NCBI GenBank assembly: GCA_022225965.2
Contig: JAKJXP020000005.1
Span: 558,001 to 622,000, forward strand
From: Diatrype stigma
Taxonomy: Eukaryota > Ascomycota > Sordariomycetes > Xylariales > Diatrypaceae
Reading direction: 5' to 3'
Length of the DNA: 64,000 nucleotides
Positions within the stretch are counted from its first letter, which is position 1. Each line of letters begins with the position of its first letter. The notes beneath the pieces were generated by a model. It was not told where the DNA came from and made no database searches. It saw nothing but the letters and a program-made list of their open reading frames with translations. The translations under genes and the position numbers were made by a program. Positions 1-10,591 of this stretch are shown piece after piece.

Positions 1-960
1 AGATAGCCGGGCCGAAAAAAACGTATTTCTTAAATAGGCCGTTATTACGGTTATTTGTATTAATTAATATAGGGTTATATAGGGTTATATAAATTTATAT
101 AGGTTTATAAGATATTTATTTTTGTAATTATTATATATATAGCCATTAATAACTTTTAAGAAAAAATAAACGCCGATTACGGAAACTTGTTAAATTCTTT
201 TAATTTCGATAATTGCAATAATAAACCGTTCGTTATTGCCGTAATATTTATAAAGTATTACGAATTACTTAACGGTTTATAATACCTTATTAAAGTTTAT
301 ATAAGCCTATATAAAGCTATAAAATGCTATAATATACCTGGTTTTTATTGGTTTAAATTTTAACGTTATGCGATTTTATATGGCGTAACTTATTTATTAA
401 AAAGCCGGTAAATTTGCGGAAATCGTTATAAACGGACGTTATAGTAACGTTTTTAAATAAGTCCGGCAATGCTTTGTTTTCGTACGTAAAACTCTTATAA
501 AGGTAATTTTTCATTATGCTTATACGGGCTTATATAGCTTTGTTATCGCCTTTGGAATTTCGTATTAGCTTATAAAATCCTATATTAGCCTGTATTTTTT
601 AATATTAGTTATTTGCTTATTATTAATCCTTAGTTAATTTTATATAAGCCTATATTTTGTTTTAATTTCGTAATTTTTACGTAACGATTCTTATGAGAAA
701 AAGAAAACGTGCGTTTTAATCGCTTTAATTCTAGGAATTAAAATATAATTTTGGTTTAATTTAAAAATGGCTATATTAAAAAATTAAGGTAATATTAATT
801 TGGTTGGCGTTATTTATTTAAAACCGTTTTATTTGAATTGCATTTATTAAATTTGCTTATATGCATTTAATTATTATATACTTATATATAGGTATATATT
901 TAATTTTTTAATAATGTACTTATAATAAAATTTATAGGTCGAAATGTGTTTTGAAATAGT
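1..960. repeat. AT-rich, RIP-like degenerate repeat block
   Basis: The first ~960 bases are strongly AT-rich and TpA-rich, with recurring short words such as ttatatag, and no open frame of note. Base composition changes sharply near 960-1000 to ordinary intergenic DNA. This is what repeat-induced point mutation leaves of a transposon in ascomycetes. The left boundary lies outside the window and no terminal repeats can be assigned, so the parent family is unknown. Confidence 0.7.
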
Positions 961-1793
961 GATTACTGTGGCTACCCATAAATGCATCCCGACGTAACAT
1001 CACTTAGTTCTGATACGTAGCGTACGCGCTCTCCTTGCATGCACGCCGGCCGAGCCGAAGATATACTCTGTAGTGCCTAGAGGCCACCCTACATACCTAG
1101 GTAGTAATATTTTTCGCAACCACCAACCACTCACCACTCCCGCTTTAACGTCAGTGGCTCCTTGCTTTGGTTTTCAGGGTCTTCGGTCACTTCCGGACTG
1201 TGCCCACCCACCATCCCCCTCAAGAGACAGTTGCAAGAGGCGCTTCGTGCGAGGTGTTCTGCATTGCATATGGCACTACCAGCTTCTCGCGCAAATGGCC
1301 TTATCTCCAGCTCCATTGGTGCCTTCGGTCGAACTTCCAACTGCATGCATACTACCTAGCAGCCTAGGTACCTCCCTAAGTAACATGAACATAACCAACC
1401 AAACACCCATTTGGCCTTGATTAGTGAACGCCGAGCAAGAGCCTTGATAGCTTCCAGGAAGAGTTAAGCCTAGTATCTTCACCCTTAGGTAATAGCTGCG
1501 CAAGTGGGTTGGTTCCGTTCGCCTAGATTTTACGCTCCGTTTGCCTAGCTGTAAGTTACAGGCTATAGGTACAATACCTAATTACGCTAGACGCACAACG
1601 TACGCATGTAGGCCTAGCCCATCAGCCTACCAGCCTATCAGCCTATCAGCCCATCTACTCAAACTAACCGCGACCTAAACTGAGGGGTATTCATAGCGCC
1701 AGAAAAACTCTGTTGCGATTATATAGCAGAATATGTTTCAAACCTTCATCAAACAACCATCCACTCTCGGGATCTTCTCTCGAGAACTCGGTT
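961..1793. other. intergenic, no gene seen
   Basis: Ordinary-composition DNA between the AT-rich block and tRNA-Arg. It has short overlapping open frames on both strands near 1073-1503 with no recognisable similarity, copies of the cctaggta-type palindrome near 1097 and 1363, and a short direct repeat of cagcctat(c) near 1622-1650. Confidence 0.5.
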
Positions 1794-1883
1794 GGCCAGC
1801 TGGCCTAATGGTAAGGCGCTAGATTTCGGTTCACTCATCATGATACCCTCTAGAGATTGCAGGTTCGAATCCTGCGTTGGTCG
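1794..1883 (+). tRNA. tRNA-Arg (anticodon TCG), with intron
   Basis: A full cloverleaf folds by hand. The acceptor GGCCAGC (1794-1800) pairs with GTTGGTC (1876-1882) using G-T pairs, and the discriminator is G1883. The D arm is GCCT/AGGC and the T arm is GCAGG-TTCGAAT-CCTGC. The anticodon stem CTAGA (1819-1823) pairs with TCTAG (1849-1853), with anticodon TCG at 1826-1828, reading CGA (Arg). An 18-nt intron at 1830-1847 follows position 37, the canonical site. A T-run at 1884-1890 serves as the Pol III terminator. Confidence 0.9.
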
Positions 1884-1890
1884 TTTTTTT
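1884..1890 (+). terminator. Pol III terminator of tRNA-Arg
   Basis: A run of seven T residues lies directly after the discriminator base of the tRNA-Arg gene, the usual RNA polymerase III stop signal. Confidence 0.8.
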
Positions 1891-2635
1891 ATTCTTTTGT
1901 TATTTCTGTCCGCCAGCCGCCAGCTGCTCTTTTTGCCGCTTCGTTATGCTGGTCCATCATGCATGGTTCTGCTATTTCCATGTGCTTCCTGGCAACGGGC
2001 CCTTAATAACCTAATTGTTTGCTGATCCAGCTGATGTATTAGATTCTAAGGCTTTGTTGCACTTGTTGTTGTTCTCCTTTAAAAGGAACGTGTGGGCAAA
2101 TGGGAGCAGTGGGAGGTAAGTGGAAGCGCCATAGTTCGGGAATTGTCTATCTGAGCCAGCTAAGTCCTATTTGTATGTGATTCTGCCCTGCAGGTCTCCG
2201 TTTGTCTCTTTAACGTATACTGCAGGCCCCTAAGGCACACTCCATGCCGACAGGAAGAAAAGAAACGGAAGGTTTAGCTGCTAATATACAAATTGTCAGG
2301 ATGGATTCTTGAGAAATAAGTAATCCATCCCTATTGGCCTGATTTCCCTGCATAGTATTGTTCCCATACCTTATCGGACCCTTTATACCTTATCTGGGCA
2401 TCCACACCCATACAGCTGATTCGATGGCAGCCCTCCTACGAAGTAGTCAGAGCCCTACCCTCCTAGTCAGAGCCCTAGCGAAAGCCAGCCGAGCCAGCCG
2501 AGCCAGTCGAGCCAGCCGAGCCATGAAAAATTTTCTAGATTCCCTAGATCATGCCTATAATGTCACTTAAGAACAAACGAAACCAAGCAATTGGAACCTA
2601 GCAAATCAAATCATAGCATCCAGAAGATGCTTGAC
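1891..2635. other. intergenic between two tRNA genes
   Basis: No gene is recognised. A short tandem repeat of the unit gagccagcc/gagccagtc lies at about 2478-2523. A small open frame covers this repeat but has no recognisable similarity. Confidence 0.5.
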
Positions 2636-2750
2636 GGTGAGATGGCCGAGTTGGTTATGGCGCCAGGTTAAGGTTACCTTAACATGTTGACATGTAAACA
2701 ACAGTTTCCTGGTGGAGCAATCCTCGTGGGTTCAAATCCCACTCTCATCA
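2636..2750 (+). tRNA. tRNA-Leu (anticodon AAG), with intron
   Basis: A class II tRNA with a long variable arm. The acceptor GGTGAGA (2636-2642) pairs with TCTCATC (2743-2749), and the discriminator is A2750. The anticodon stem CCAGG (2663-2667) pairs with CCTGG (2708-2712). Anticodon AAG at 2670-2672 reads CTT as leucine (A34 would be inosine). A 33-nt intron at 2674-2706 sits at the canonical position. The T arm is GTGGG-TTCAAAT-CCCAC, and the variable arm forms a short GAG/CTC-type stem. Confidence 0.9.
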
Positions 2751-2937
2751 GCTTATACTTTTGCAGGTTTCCTGCTTCATAGCAGGCAGCTTATATTTTT
2801 GCGTCAGGTTAAGCCTTAGAGCAGACGAGAGTGCGGTCGAAGCCCCAGGCTTCTGTCTTCATTAACCCGGGCTGGTAGTGGCTAGTGGTGGCTTATATGT
2901 GGCTAATATGATGCGAATGATTCAGGAAAGATGTTTA

Positions 2938-3377
2938 AGACGGCGATTCGAAAAAGGGCTAACCTTGGTAAACAAATATATAAAAAGAAAAGAATACCGC
3001 ATTATTACTTTTTCGTAACTTAATTAATTTTAATTTTATAAAAATTCTGAAAATACGTTAAGAATTACAGCTTAATAAAGATCATTTTAATATATATTTT
3101 AAGTTTATACGTTTTAAAACTAATATATTTTAACTTTAAAATAAATAAGAATATAATATTTTAATAAATACTTTTAATTTTTTTAAAATTCGGCTTATAT
3201 TTTAATTTAATATAATATATTATAAATATAAAAGTATTTAAAGGTAATTATATTTCATAATTACCTTTAAACGTTATCGGATTTTAAATATCTTAAAAAT
3301 TAACAAAGTTATAAGAAAAAAGGTATATAGGGGGGTACTTATCCGCCCTGGCCCCTATAGGAGTTCGATCGCCGTCT
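2938..3377. mobile_element. MITE-like element with 10-12 bp TIRs and TA duplication
   Basis: The left end reads TA-agacggcgat (2936-2947) and the right end atcgccgtct-TA (3368-3379). This gives perfect inverted termini of 10 bp, or 12 counting the TA, with ttcgaa/ttcgat continuing on the inner side with one offset. TA on both sides fits the Tc1/mariner-type target-site duplication. The 440-bp interior is AT-rich with no coding frame and holds a perfect 15-bp hairpin (3237-3251 with 3257-3271). The AT bias suggests RIP. It is too short to be autonomous. Confidence 0.72.
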
Positions 3378-3379
3378 TA

Positions 3380-4939
3380 GACCACTCTCCGGAACCAGTG
3401 GCGCCAGCCACACCTAGGAAAAAGTGGTCTGTTTCTGAGATTTTGTTTCTGAGATTCTGTTCCTGAGATTCTGTTTCTGAGATAAGGTACATCCAGCGAC
3501 TCGGTTAACAAAGGAGAATGGAAAGTTCGAAGTTGTTTAAGCTATTGGATGCTCAGAAGACGATATTACAGACGGCAGTGAGTAAGTACTGCCTGCACCA
3601 CGATCTCCAATATCGGGAACGAAACCAAGGACACTGCCAAACGCGTCGAGCAATAAGGACAGAACAAGGGGGGTGAGTTATGGAGACCATGACGGGAGTA
3701 TTTCACCAAGTTGAGCAGGCTGTATCATCAATAGTTTACGAATAAGTGGTACTAGATGCATATAAGAAAGTAATGGAAGATGGGCTTCTACGCCTACCTC
3801 CCACAGAGGCAAGATCTTCATGTCAATGAAAGGGTCGAGGGGAGAAAGGGCGTCTGCTAGAACTTGACCTGTGGGTTTTGTATGTCGACGCGAGTTCGGA
3901 GTTCATTCTTCGTAGATTGCCTCTGCTTTCTCTCGGGGGGTAATTATACTACAATCTAACCGCAGTGTATCCTGCTGTTGGTGTATCCTGCTGTTAATAC
4001 CTATATACGTGGTGTACTGCGCTGAGGTAGGCGGGTAAAACTGGGCAGACTTCTGACTAAAACTTGCTTGTGTAGTCTGTGATGGAAGAATACTATTGGG
4101 CTCTGCTGTCACTGCTGTCCTTGTCTATCGTCACTTCAAACCCCCAAGTATATCAGTCGGATAAGTACTTCCTTCGTACCTATGCTGAGTATATCAGCAG
4201 CTAATGATGTAGCAGATGTATCTTCCTCGTCTATTGATCCAGGTAGAAACAGACACAGTTGATAGCAATTCAATAATGTCAGCAAACCCCGTTGTTCATT
4301 AGTTAGAAGGCAATACGCTATAGCCGTAGATACCAGGAGGGAGGCCAAGACTACCGACATTCTTCCAGACATCGCCTATCGATTGATGTTTCCTAGCAAC
4401 TAATCATATCACCACTGACCATAACGCAGAGAATACCATGATATATGTGTGTAGAAGGTAAAAAGACGAGTTGGAAAGCAAAACACACTGTTTTTACTGA
4501 TTAGTCTAGTCTAGGTAGTCTATGGGCATGGGTATGGGTATATCCCCCCTTCTCTATCCACACTCAAGAAAGCACCAACCGCTCATGTGGACAGATGGAC
4601 CACAATGTCATTCCGTGCCATGCTAAGCCAAGCAATGCTATACCATGCGATGTAATCAAATCATTCGGGAGGCTTCCTCCGCTCGCTCTCTTCCTGCTCC
4701 TGTCCTTTTCTGGATTGTTATGTAACAACAGACAGAATCTTGACAGACACCTTGCAAATCCATTAAACATCCTTCCTCTGTACTATACGTCGACTACCGT
4801 CCGTCTCGTCATCGCTACTCTTGATCGCAGAAACTAAAACAAAGAAACAGCAAACATGATTCGCGAGTCGGTCAGGTAGTCGGTCAGTCGGTCGGTCAAC
4901 CTCGTAGTATAGTATATCGGTTCAACACGAACCCACCGC
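3380..4939. other. intergenic, degenerate small frames
   Basis: It contains a short tandem repeat of tctgagattctgtt at about 3429-3482. Two consecutive minus-strand small frames (4136-4372, 78 codons, with one hydrophobic stretch; 3903-4112, 69 codons) have no recognisable family. They could be remnants of a gene or chance frames. The part nearest 4939 is the 3' flank of FUN30. Confidence 0.4.
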
Positions 4940-7900
4940 TTACGATTTCGTCAGCGCGGTCGTCGTTGTGGCCTCTACCTCGCTCTCGAGGAGCATGAGC
5001 TTGCGGCACTCTTCCTCGACGGAGACCTCCTCGTCATCGCCATCGGCGCCGCCGGCACCGAACTGGCCCTCGACGCAGGCGGCCAGCATAAGCTTCTTGA
5101 CGCACGAGTTGTAGATAAGGCCCTCGACGGTGTCGCGGGTAATGAGGCGGACGACCTCGACGTCGCGGGTCTGGCCGATGCGGTGGGCGCGGTTCGACGC
5201 CTGCACGTCGTCCTGCGGGTTGTCCGACTGGTCGAACAGCACGATCTTGTTGGCCGCCGTCAGGTTCAGGCCCGTGCCGCCCGCCCCCGTCGTCAGCAGG
5301 AACACCGGGATCGTCGGGTCCGCGTTGAACTTCTGGATCTCCGGAAACCGGTCCGCCGTGTTGGTCTGGCCCGTCAGCTCGCAGTAGGGAATTCCCGCGA
5401 AGTACAGCGTGTCCCGGAGCACGTTGATGACCATTTCGAAACGGCTGAAGACAAGAACCCGGTCGCCCGTCTTCTGGTAGCCTCGGACGAGCTCGAGCAG
5501 CTTCTTCACCTTCGGGCTGTCTTCCCACGAGCGATCGGGAACGTCTAGGTGTCCAATGTATTTCTTGAACTCCTTGCACCACGTATGCAGTTCAAAGTCC
5601 GACTTTTCTTTGAAGTCGGCCAGGAGGAGGGCTTTGTGACGATCTTCTTTGCTCTGCACATAAAGCTCATCCTCGGAACAATGCTTCCACAGGAGATCTA
5701 CCATCTCCTTGACGCGCGAATCAGTGAAGTGACGGCGGAACAGCTGGTGGTGAATAGCAGCTTTCTTCAGCTGTATCCACGAGTTACCGCTCTTGATGGT
5801 CGATGCCGCTGCACCTCGCTTTGCGGTCTTTGGTTGATGTAGATACGTCCCTTTGATCTCGTTGTAGATCAGCTTCTGCTCTGGATGCATGTCGACGACT
5901 ATGTTGCGTTCGGTCTTCTTGGCAAGGTCAATAACGTCGTCTTTGCGACGCTGCAGGATGAATGGTGCCATGATCGTGCGGGCATTGCCGACTCGCTCCT
6001 TAGCTAGTGCCGCGAAGTTGTGGACATCCTTGCTGGGGACCTTGGCTTCGAAGATAGTCTGGAGTCGCTCGAAATCGTCGCCTTCGAAAAGATCCGGTTC
6101 GACAAAATGGAGGACGCTGAGGAGTTCCTTGAGGTTGTTCTGAACTGGTGTGCCGCTCAAAATGAGACGCCAATCAGATGGTACGCGCATCATCTTCTTG
6201 TATATGAGTGTCTTCGGATTCTTCAACTTGTGACCTTCGTCAAAGATGGCCGCATGCGGATTGAGTTCTTGTAGGAACTGAAGGTCCTCGTGCTGTCTCT
6301 CAACCTGTGTGTAAGTGGTGAGGACGACATGGTAGTTCTGGGCCTCTTCTGGATCTATGTTTCGTCGATCGGAACCGTAGTAAGGCATCACAGAGATCTC
6401 TGGTGCAAACCTCTCGAACTCCGACAACCAATTCTCGTAGGTACTCGGGGGCACTACAATTAGATTGGGCCAAGGGGCTCTTCCGTTGTCCTCCTCGTCT
6501 TCGTGGTCTGAGTCCTCTTCGTCTGGTGGCATGTAGGAGTCCACCAGTTGTGCGATGAAGGAAATGACTTGACATGTTTTGCCAAGACCCATATCATCTG
6601 CGAGGATGCCGCTGTATCCTTTGGAGTGTAGGAGGTTCATCCAGTTGAGGCCGAGTAGCTGGTACGACTTGAGCTGCACATCTTCAGCCATAAGCGAAGG
6701 CTTAGCGCTAATGGGCAGTTCGCTCAAATCGGAGTTGGGTTTCATGCATCCGTTCTTGTCCATTGGCCAGGTTGCCATGATTGATTGCAATGTCGCGCCT
6801 CGCTCTTCGCATTCTTTGATGACAGTTGCTGCAGCTTCGAAAGCCTGGAACCAGGCAGCCAGCTTTTCGACGATAACCAATCCAACCTCAGCGCGCGAGG
6901 ACTTCCTCTTCGACTTCGCCTTTTCTTTGCGTGAGATGCGTTCTGCCTGCGCAAGGGTGGCAAAGGGGCGGGCTTGAATCATGAGCTTGGCGTCCTCGGG
7001 GAGTCCAGTCATTCTGGAGAGTTCATCGACAGAACAGCTGTTAAGGTATTTTAGCACCTGTTGGCGCTCGCCCACCAGAAGTTCACCCGCATCCGAATTT
7101 TCATCTGAGGGTACGTCAATTGGAGGGGTGGGGGTTTCAATCTTGGGTGAAGGTGAAATCTTGCGCTTTCGTGAGTTGACAGCCGGGGTGGTGAGGAATT
7201 CGTCGTCAGAATCCGAGTCGATTGTGATTGGCTGGGGTTGCGCTTGAGCACGACGGCCTTGAACCAGTCTACGGCGCTTGACAGCAGGGCCAGCCTGCGG
7301 AGGAACGGTCGTAGTGATTGCCATCTTTGCGGTAGATTGAGAACTTGCAGGAGAGGCTGCTGGGGAGGTTGGGGGTGAAGTTGCTGAAGAAGAAACAGAA
7401 AATACAGGTGGGGGTGAAGGTGATTTGTTCCGGCGTCCTTGGATAAGGCGTCTGCGTGGTGGGGCAGGTTGTTCTGAAGTAGACGTGAGAGAATGAGGAT
7501 TGTTCTTGTTGTAGGCAAACCTATCCAAGTCGAGGAGGGAAGACTGTACTTTAGCTTTCTGCTGCGGTTCGGTTGGGCGGGAATTGCGGGATTGTGCAGT
7601 TGTTCCCGGGAAGCTTTTGTTACTTTTGTTGGAGGTGGGATCAATGTCATTGTCCTCTGTAAGGTCAACAGACTTGGAAAAAGAGCTCTTTGAAGAGGCG
7701 GGGGCTTGCGTTTTGTTCGATTTTCCAATTAGCGAGTCGACAGCTGTAGAGACCTGCCAGCCAACACCTTTCATCAATGTATCTCGACAAGCCCTGATTG
7801 TTATGCTAGGTTTGGACTTGGACACAATTCTGTACACGTCTTTCGTCAGGTGGCGTAGTCTAAGGTCATGGATCTCATTCAACGTGATGTCCTCCTTAGG

Positions 7901-8629
7901 CATTCGTGTGGACCCAAGTCCGGCTCCTGAAGCGGTATCTTTCTTCACGAACGAAGAAGGGCGAATATCACCGCGCATAGGCGCCTCATCCCCTGAGCTC
8001 TCCTGTTTCTTGTAGTCGTTGTTCAGATCATCGTCCGAGATGGTGAAGTACTTGGCCTTAGCTGCCGTGCTCGCCTTATTTGCGCCCGGCCGATTCGTGC
8101 TTGTTTGGTTCGTGCTTGGTGATCTGAAAGATGTCCCGGCCGGAGCCATGAGAGAAGCAATACTCCCTCGAGCCACAGGTTTACTGTTCGAGCTCGACAT
8201 GTCTGCCGATGCTGTCTTGGACTGCGATTTCGGCTGGAAAGGGGACGATGCAGGGACCTCGATAGCAGAGCTCGGCGTGCTTGGAGAGGATGGAGAGGAT
8301 TGGCGTAGGGTTGTTCGGTTTATGACCTGTGTTGGCTGTGTTCCTTTGGCTATAATTTGCGTAGGTTGTGTTCCCTTGCCAATGATCTGGGTAGGTTGTG
8401 TGCCTCTGCTGATGATCTGTGTCGGTTGCGTTCCCTTGCCGATGATCTGGGTTGGCTGTGTGAAGAAAGGAGAAGAGCATGGAATATCGTCTGAGGCAAG
8501 CTCATCTATATCGTCATCCTCGAGCTCGATTCGCTTCAGATCCCTGCTTTTTTGTTCCTGTCTCTTCATGCCGGGCGTTCCTGGAACCAAGAAGGTCCCT
8601 CCAGCCGCATTCATAGATGGCCGGGCCAT
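4940..8629 (-). CDS. FUN30: SNF2-family chromatin remodelling ATPase, Fun30/SMARCAD1 type
   Basis: A single uninterrupted frame of 1229 aa. The N-terminal ~650 residues are low-complexity and Ser/Pro-rich, with a stretch near 250-300 that resembles the CUE-like part of Fun30 proteins. Five 10-residue TQPTQII repeats lie at residues 57-106. The SNF2 ATPase follows: motif I DDMGLGKT near 677-684, motif II DEGH near 795, motif III SGTP near 823, and motif VI with RAHRIGQ near 1143. DEGH rather than DEAH and the split between the two RecA lobes match the Fun30/Fft3/SMARCAD1 branch. Known roles of that family are long-range DNA-end resection and heterochromatin maintenance in the nucleus; the role here is inferred. 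The divergent neighbour is VMA21, 1.25 kb away. Confidence 0.93.
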   Translation of the reverse strand: MARPSMNAAGGTFLVPGTPGMKRQEQKSRDLKRIELEDDDIDELASDDIPCSSPFFTQPTQIIGKGTQPTQIISRGTQPTQIIGKGTQPTQIIAKGTQPTQVINRTTLRQSSPSSPSTPSSAIEVPASSPFQPKSQSKTASADMSSSNSKPVARGSIASLMAPAGTSFRSPSTNQTSTNRPGANKASTAAKAKYFTISDDDLNNDYKKQESSGDEAPMRGDIRPSSFVKKDTASGAGLGSTRMPKEDITLNEIHDLRLRHLTKDVYRIVSKSKPSITIRACRDTLMKGVGWQVSTAVDSLIGKSNKTQAPASSKSSFSKSVDLTEDNDIDPTSNKSNKSFPGTTAQSRNSRPTEPQQKAKVQSSLLDLDRFAYNKNNPHSLTSTSEQPAPPRRRLIQGRRNKSPSPPPVFSVSSSATSPPTSPAASPASSQSTAKMAITTTVPPQAGPAVKRRRLVQGRRAQAQPQPITIDSDSDDEFLTTPAVNSRKRKISPSPKIETPTPPIDVPSDENSDAGELLVGERQQVLKYLNSCSVDELSRMTGLPEDAKLMIQARPFATLAQAERISRKEKAKSKRKSSRAEVGLVIVEKLAAWFQAFEAAATVIKECEERGATLQSIMATWPMDKNGCMKPNSDLSELPISAKPSLMAEDVQLKSYQLLGLNWMNLLHSKGYSGILADDMGLGKTCQVISFIAQLVDSYMPPDEEDSDHEDEEDNGRAPWPNLIVVPPSTYENWLSEFERFAPEISVMPYYGSDRRNIDPEEAQNYHVVLTTYTQVERQHEDLQFLQELNPHAAIFDEGHKLKNPKTLIYKKMMRVPSDWRLILSGTPVQNNLKELLSVLHFVEPDLFEGDDFERLQTIFEAKVPSKDVHNFAALAKERVGNARTIMAPFILQRRKDDVIDLAKKTERNIVVDMHPEQKLIYNEIKGTYLHQPKTAKRGAAASTIKSGNSWIQLKKAAIHHQLFRRHFTDSRVKEMVDLLWKHCSEDELYVQSKEDRHKALLLADFKEKSDFELHTWCKEFKKYIGHLDVPDRSWEDSPKVKKLLELVRGYQKTGDRVLVFSRFEMVINVLRDTLYFAGIPYCELTGQTNTADRFPEIQKFNADPTIPVFLLTTGAGGTGLNLTAANKIVLFDQSDNPQDDVQASNRAHRIGQTRDVEVVRLITRDTVEGLIYNSCVKKLMLAACVEGQFGAGGADGDDEEVSVEEECRKLMLLESEVEATTTTALTKS
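8312..8461 (-). repeat. 30-bp coding minisatellite within FUN30
   Basis: Five imperfect copies of a 30-bp unit encode TQPTQIIGKG-like decapeptides (residues 57-106). The copies differ mainly at third positions and in the GKG/SRG/AKG/NRT tail, so purifying selection on TQPTQ is plausible. Confidence 0.85.
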
Positions 8630-9884
8630 CTCAAAGGATAATTATACAACTGACTGAGCCAGGTCCTTGTCAATGGCGCGATATCCGTTGGAGGGTGAGC
8701 GCGGTATAGCAATGTTAGACTGGCTGGCTGGCTGGCTGAGGCGCGTCTTAAGATCACGGGAGTCACAAGAGAAGGATTGACACGGATTTGTCTTCAAGGT
8801 ATGCGGTTTCAAGAACAGTGTAAAAGCAGATGTATAAGATGATGGCTATCAAATTGACTGCCCAAGCCAAGGAGCACTTTGCCAACAAAGGCGCTGTAAA
8901 AATGACTCGCCCCACGTTGGCGTTGCTGCTGCTGTCGTCGTATCGTGAACTCGGCAGTAGGTGAAGTAAATTATGGGAGGGCTGGTAGTTGGTTGGTTGA
9001 CGTGAAGGGGTGAACGGGCGCCCGATAAACTTATTGGAGGTAAGATAAGCTTCCTTCCAGAATTCGGGCAGTGGGGCCGGACCGCATTCGCCATGCGCCA
9101 GTGCGCCCAGCGCATTTCACGCTCCTAAAACTTTCTGCACTTATCCCCATTCAGTAGGGACGCCACCAGAACGCGCCCGACTCAAGACACGAATTCAGGT
9201 GACCTAGCGGCCTACAGGGATGCAAGTTTAATTGGGTCAGATCAGCTTCAACGAGTCTTACATAATGACCCCAATACAGGGCATACCTTATTCGACTTTG
9301 ACTGTATGTAGGTTATATACCTACGAAGTGAAAGTGCGTGTCCAGTATATAGCAAGTGTAATAGTTCAAGTACTCCATACGGGTAGTTGCTTGAAGTATC
9401 TTCAAGTTCAACTCCAATTAATCGACTAGATACTTATTCAACCATAAATAACCAATCTGCACCTCACTGACTTGCTAAGGGCGATCAACTACTAGAAGAG
9501 AGGGGATTATTCATCTGTAAGACTCCGTCCATATCGATTTGGCCTCCCCGTAATGCTTTCCAAGACCCTGAATGGTGTTGTCTGCATTTTATGGTATCGT
9601 CATTGCCAGATCTGCACATGTACCTACTTATTAGGCCCCTGTCCCTTTGTTCATTATCTATCCGTTTCAACACATGTAATAATCTACAACATCTGCGTAC
9701 TTACCACGGGCCAAACACAATATCCAACCATCAAGCTCCGCTGCTAATGTTTGCTAGATAGAACCTCGCCAAAGAACAAGGCGATTCATTGAGCACCAAG
9801 CCACCTGACTCAATAGACTCTTCGTTCTACAAACAGCAACTACAGAGACTCAACGAGAAACTCAACGAAGTTTGACCATCAACC
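8630..9884. promoter_or_regulatory. shared upstream region of FUN30 and VMA21
   Basis: A divergent intergenic stretch of about 1.25 kb that must carry both promoters. I see no TATA box or other element I can assign with confidence. Short frames at 8849-9115 and 9232-9747 have no similarity I recognise. Confidence 0.5.
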
Positions 9885-10591
9885 ATGGCAACTCGCCGTA
9901 TCATCTCGACGGAGAAGACCATACTTGACCAAGACGATGAGTCTCCCATAGTGGACAACCACCAGCAGCCGTCATCGTCGTCGTCTTCTTCTCCGCCGCA
10001 GAGCATCATAGCTCCAGCAGTTCCCTTGTAAGTAGCCGCGTTTGCAATACATCTTTTCTGGTTAACTAGCTAGTTGCCCAATGTAATGGAATGGCCAACG
10101 GGGGGAGTAGAGAACTAGCTTGGCGAGCCTAGCTAACGCGCTAAAACCAGAGACGTGATACTCAAGCTCCTCGCCTTCACCGTCGCCATGGTCGTGGTAC
10201 CCATTGGGTCCTACTTCGCGACGGTGAACACGGTGTTCAAAGGTAAGCTTTCTCTATCCATGTCCTGCTATGGTCTGCTCTGCTCTGCTCTATTTTACCT
10301 ACTTACCTACCTACCTATCTACCTAACCACCCTCCACCCCTCAAGCCATCCGAACCCCCCTTTTCCACCCACCCCCCCACTTTCTCCCATTATAACCCCT
10401 ACCCATCACCATTCAACTATTCGAGCCGCTATATTTACGTCTCGGAACACTTAGGAAACTCGTCCTACGCCGGCGGCCTGGCGGCGCTTATGGCCAACGT
10501 GGTGCTGCTCGGGTACGTGATCGTGGCGATGAACGAGGATCAGTCGGAGCAGCTGGCGGCGAAGGCGAAGGAGACGAAGAAGGGACGGTGA
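9885..10591 (+). CDS. VMA21: V-ATPase assembly factor Vma21 (3 exons)
   Basis: Spliced model 9885-10027, 10151-10242, 10455-10591 gives 123 aa. Introns have GTAAGT and GTAAGC donors and cag/tag acceptors, with phase checked across both. There is a Ser-rich cytosolic N-terminus, then two transmembrane helices (about residues 52-70 and 86-103, the second containing LMANVVLLGYVIVAM), and a charged tail ending KKGR. This two-helix layout and the GN-S-AGG turn are typical of Vma21, an ER membrane chaperone for assembly of the V-ATPase Vo sector. The C-terminal KKxx is the dilysine ER-retrieval signal known for the family. The second intron (212 nt) is C/T-rich. Confidence 0.92.

Noticed and set aside
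7051..7728. 225-codon minus frame inside FUN30
   Set aside because: Out of frame with the SNF2 protein, in its low-complexity region; no domain.
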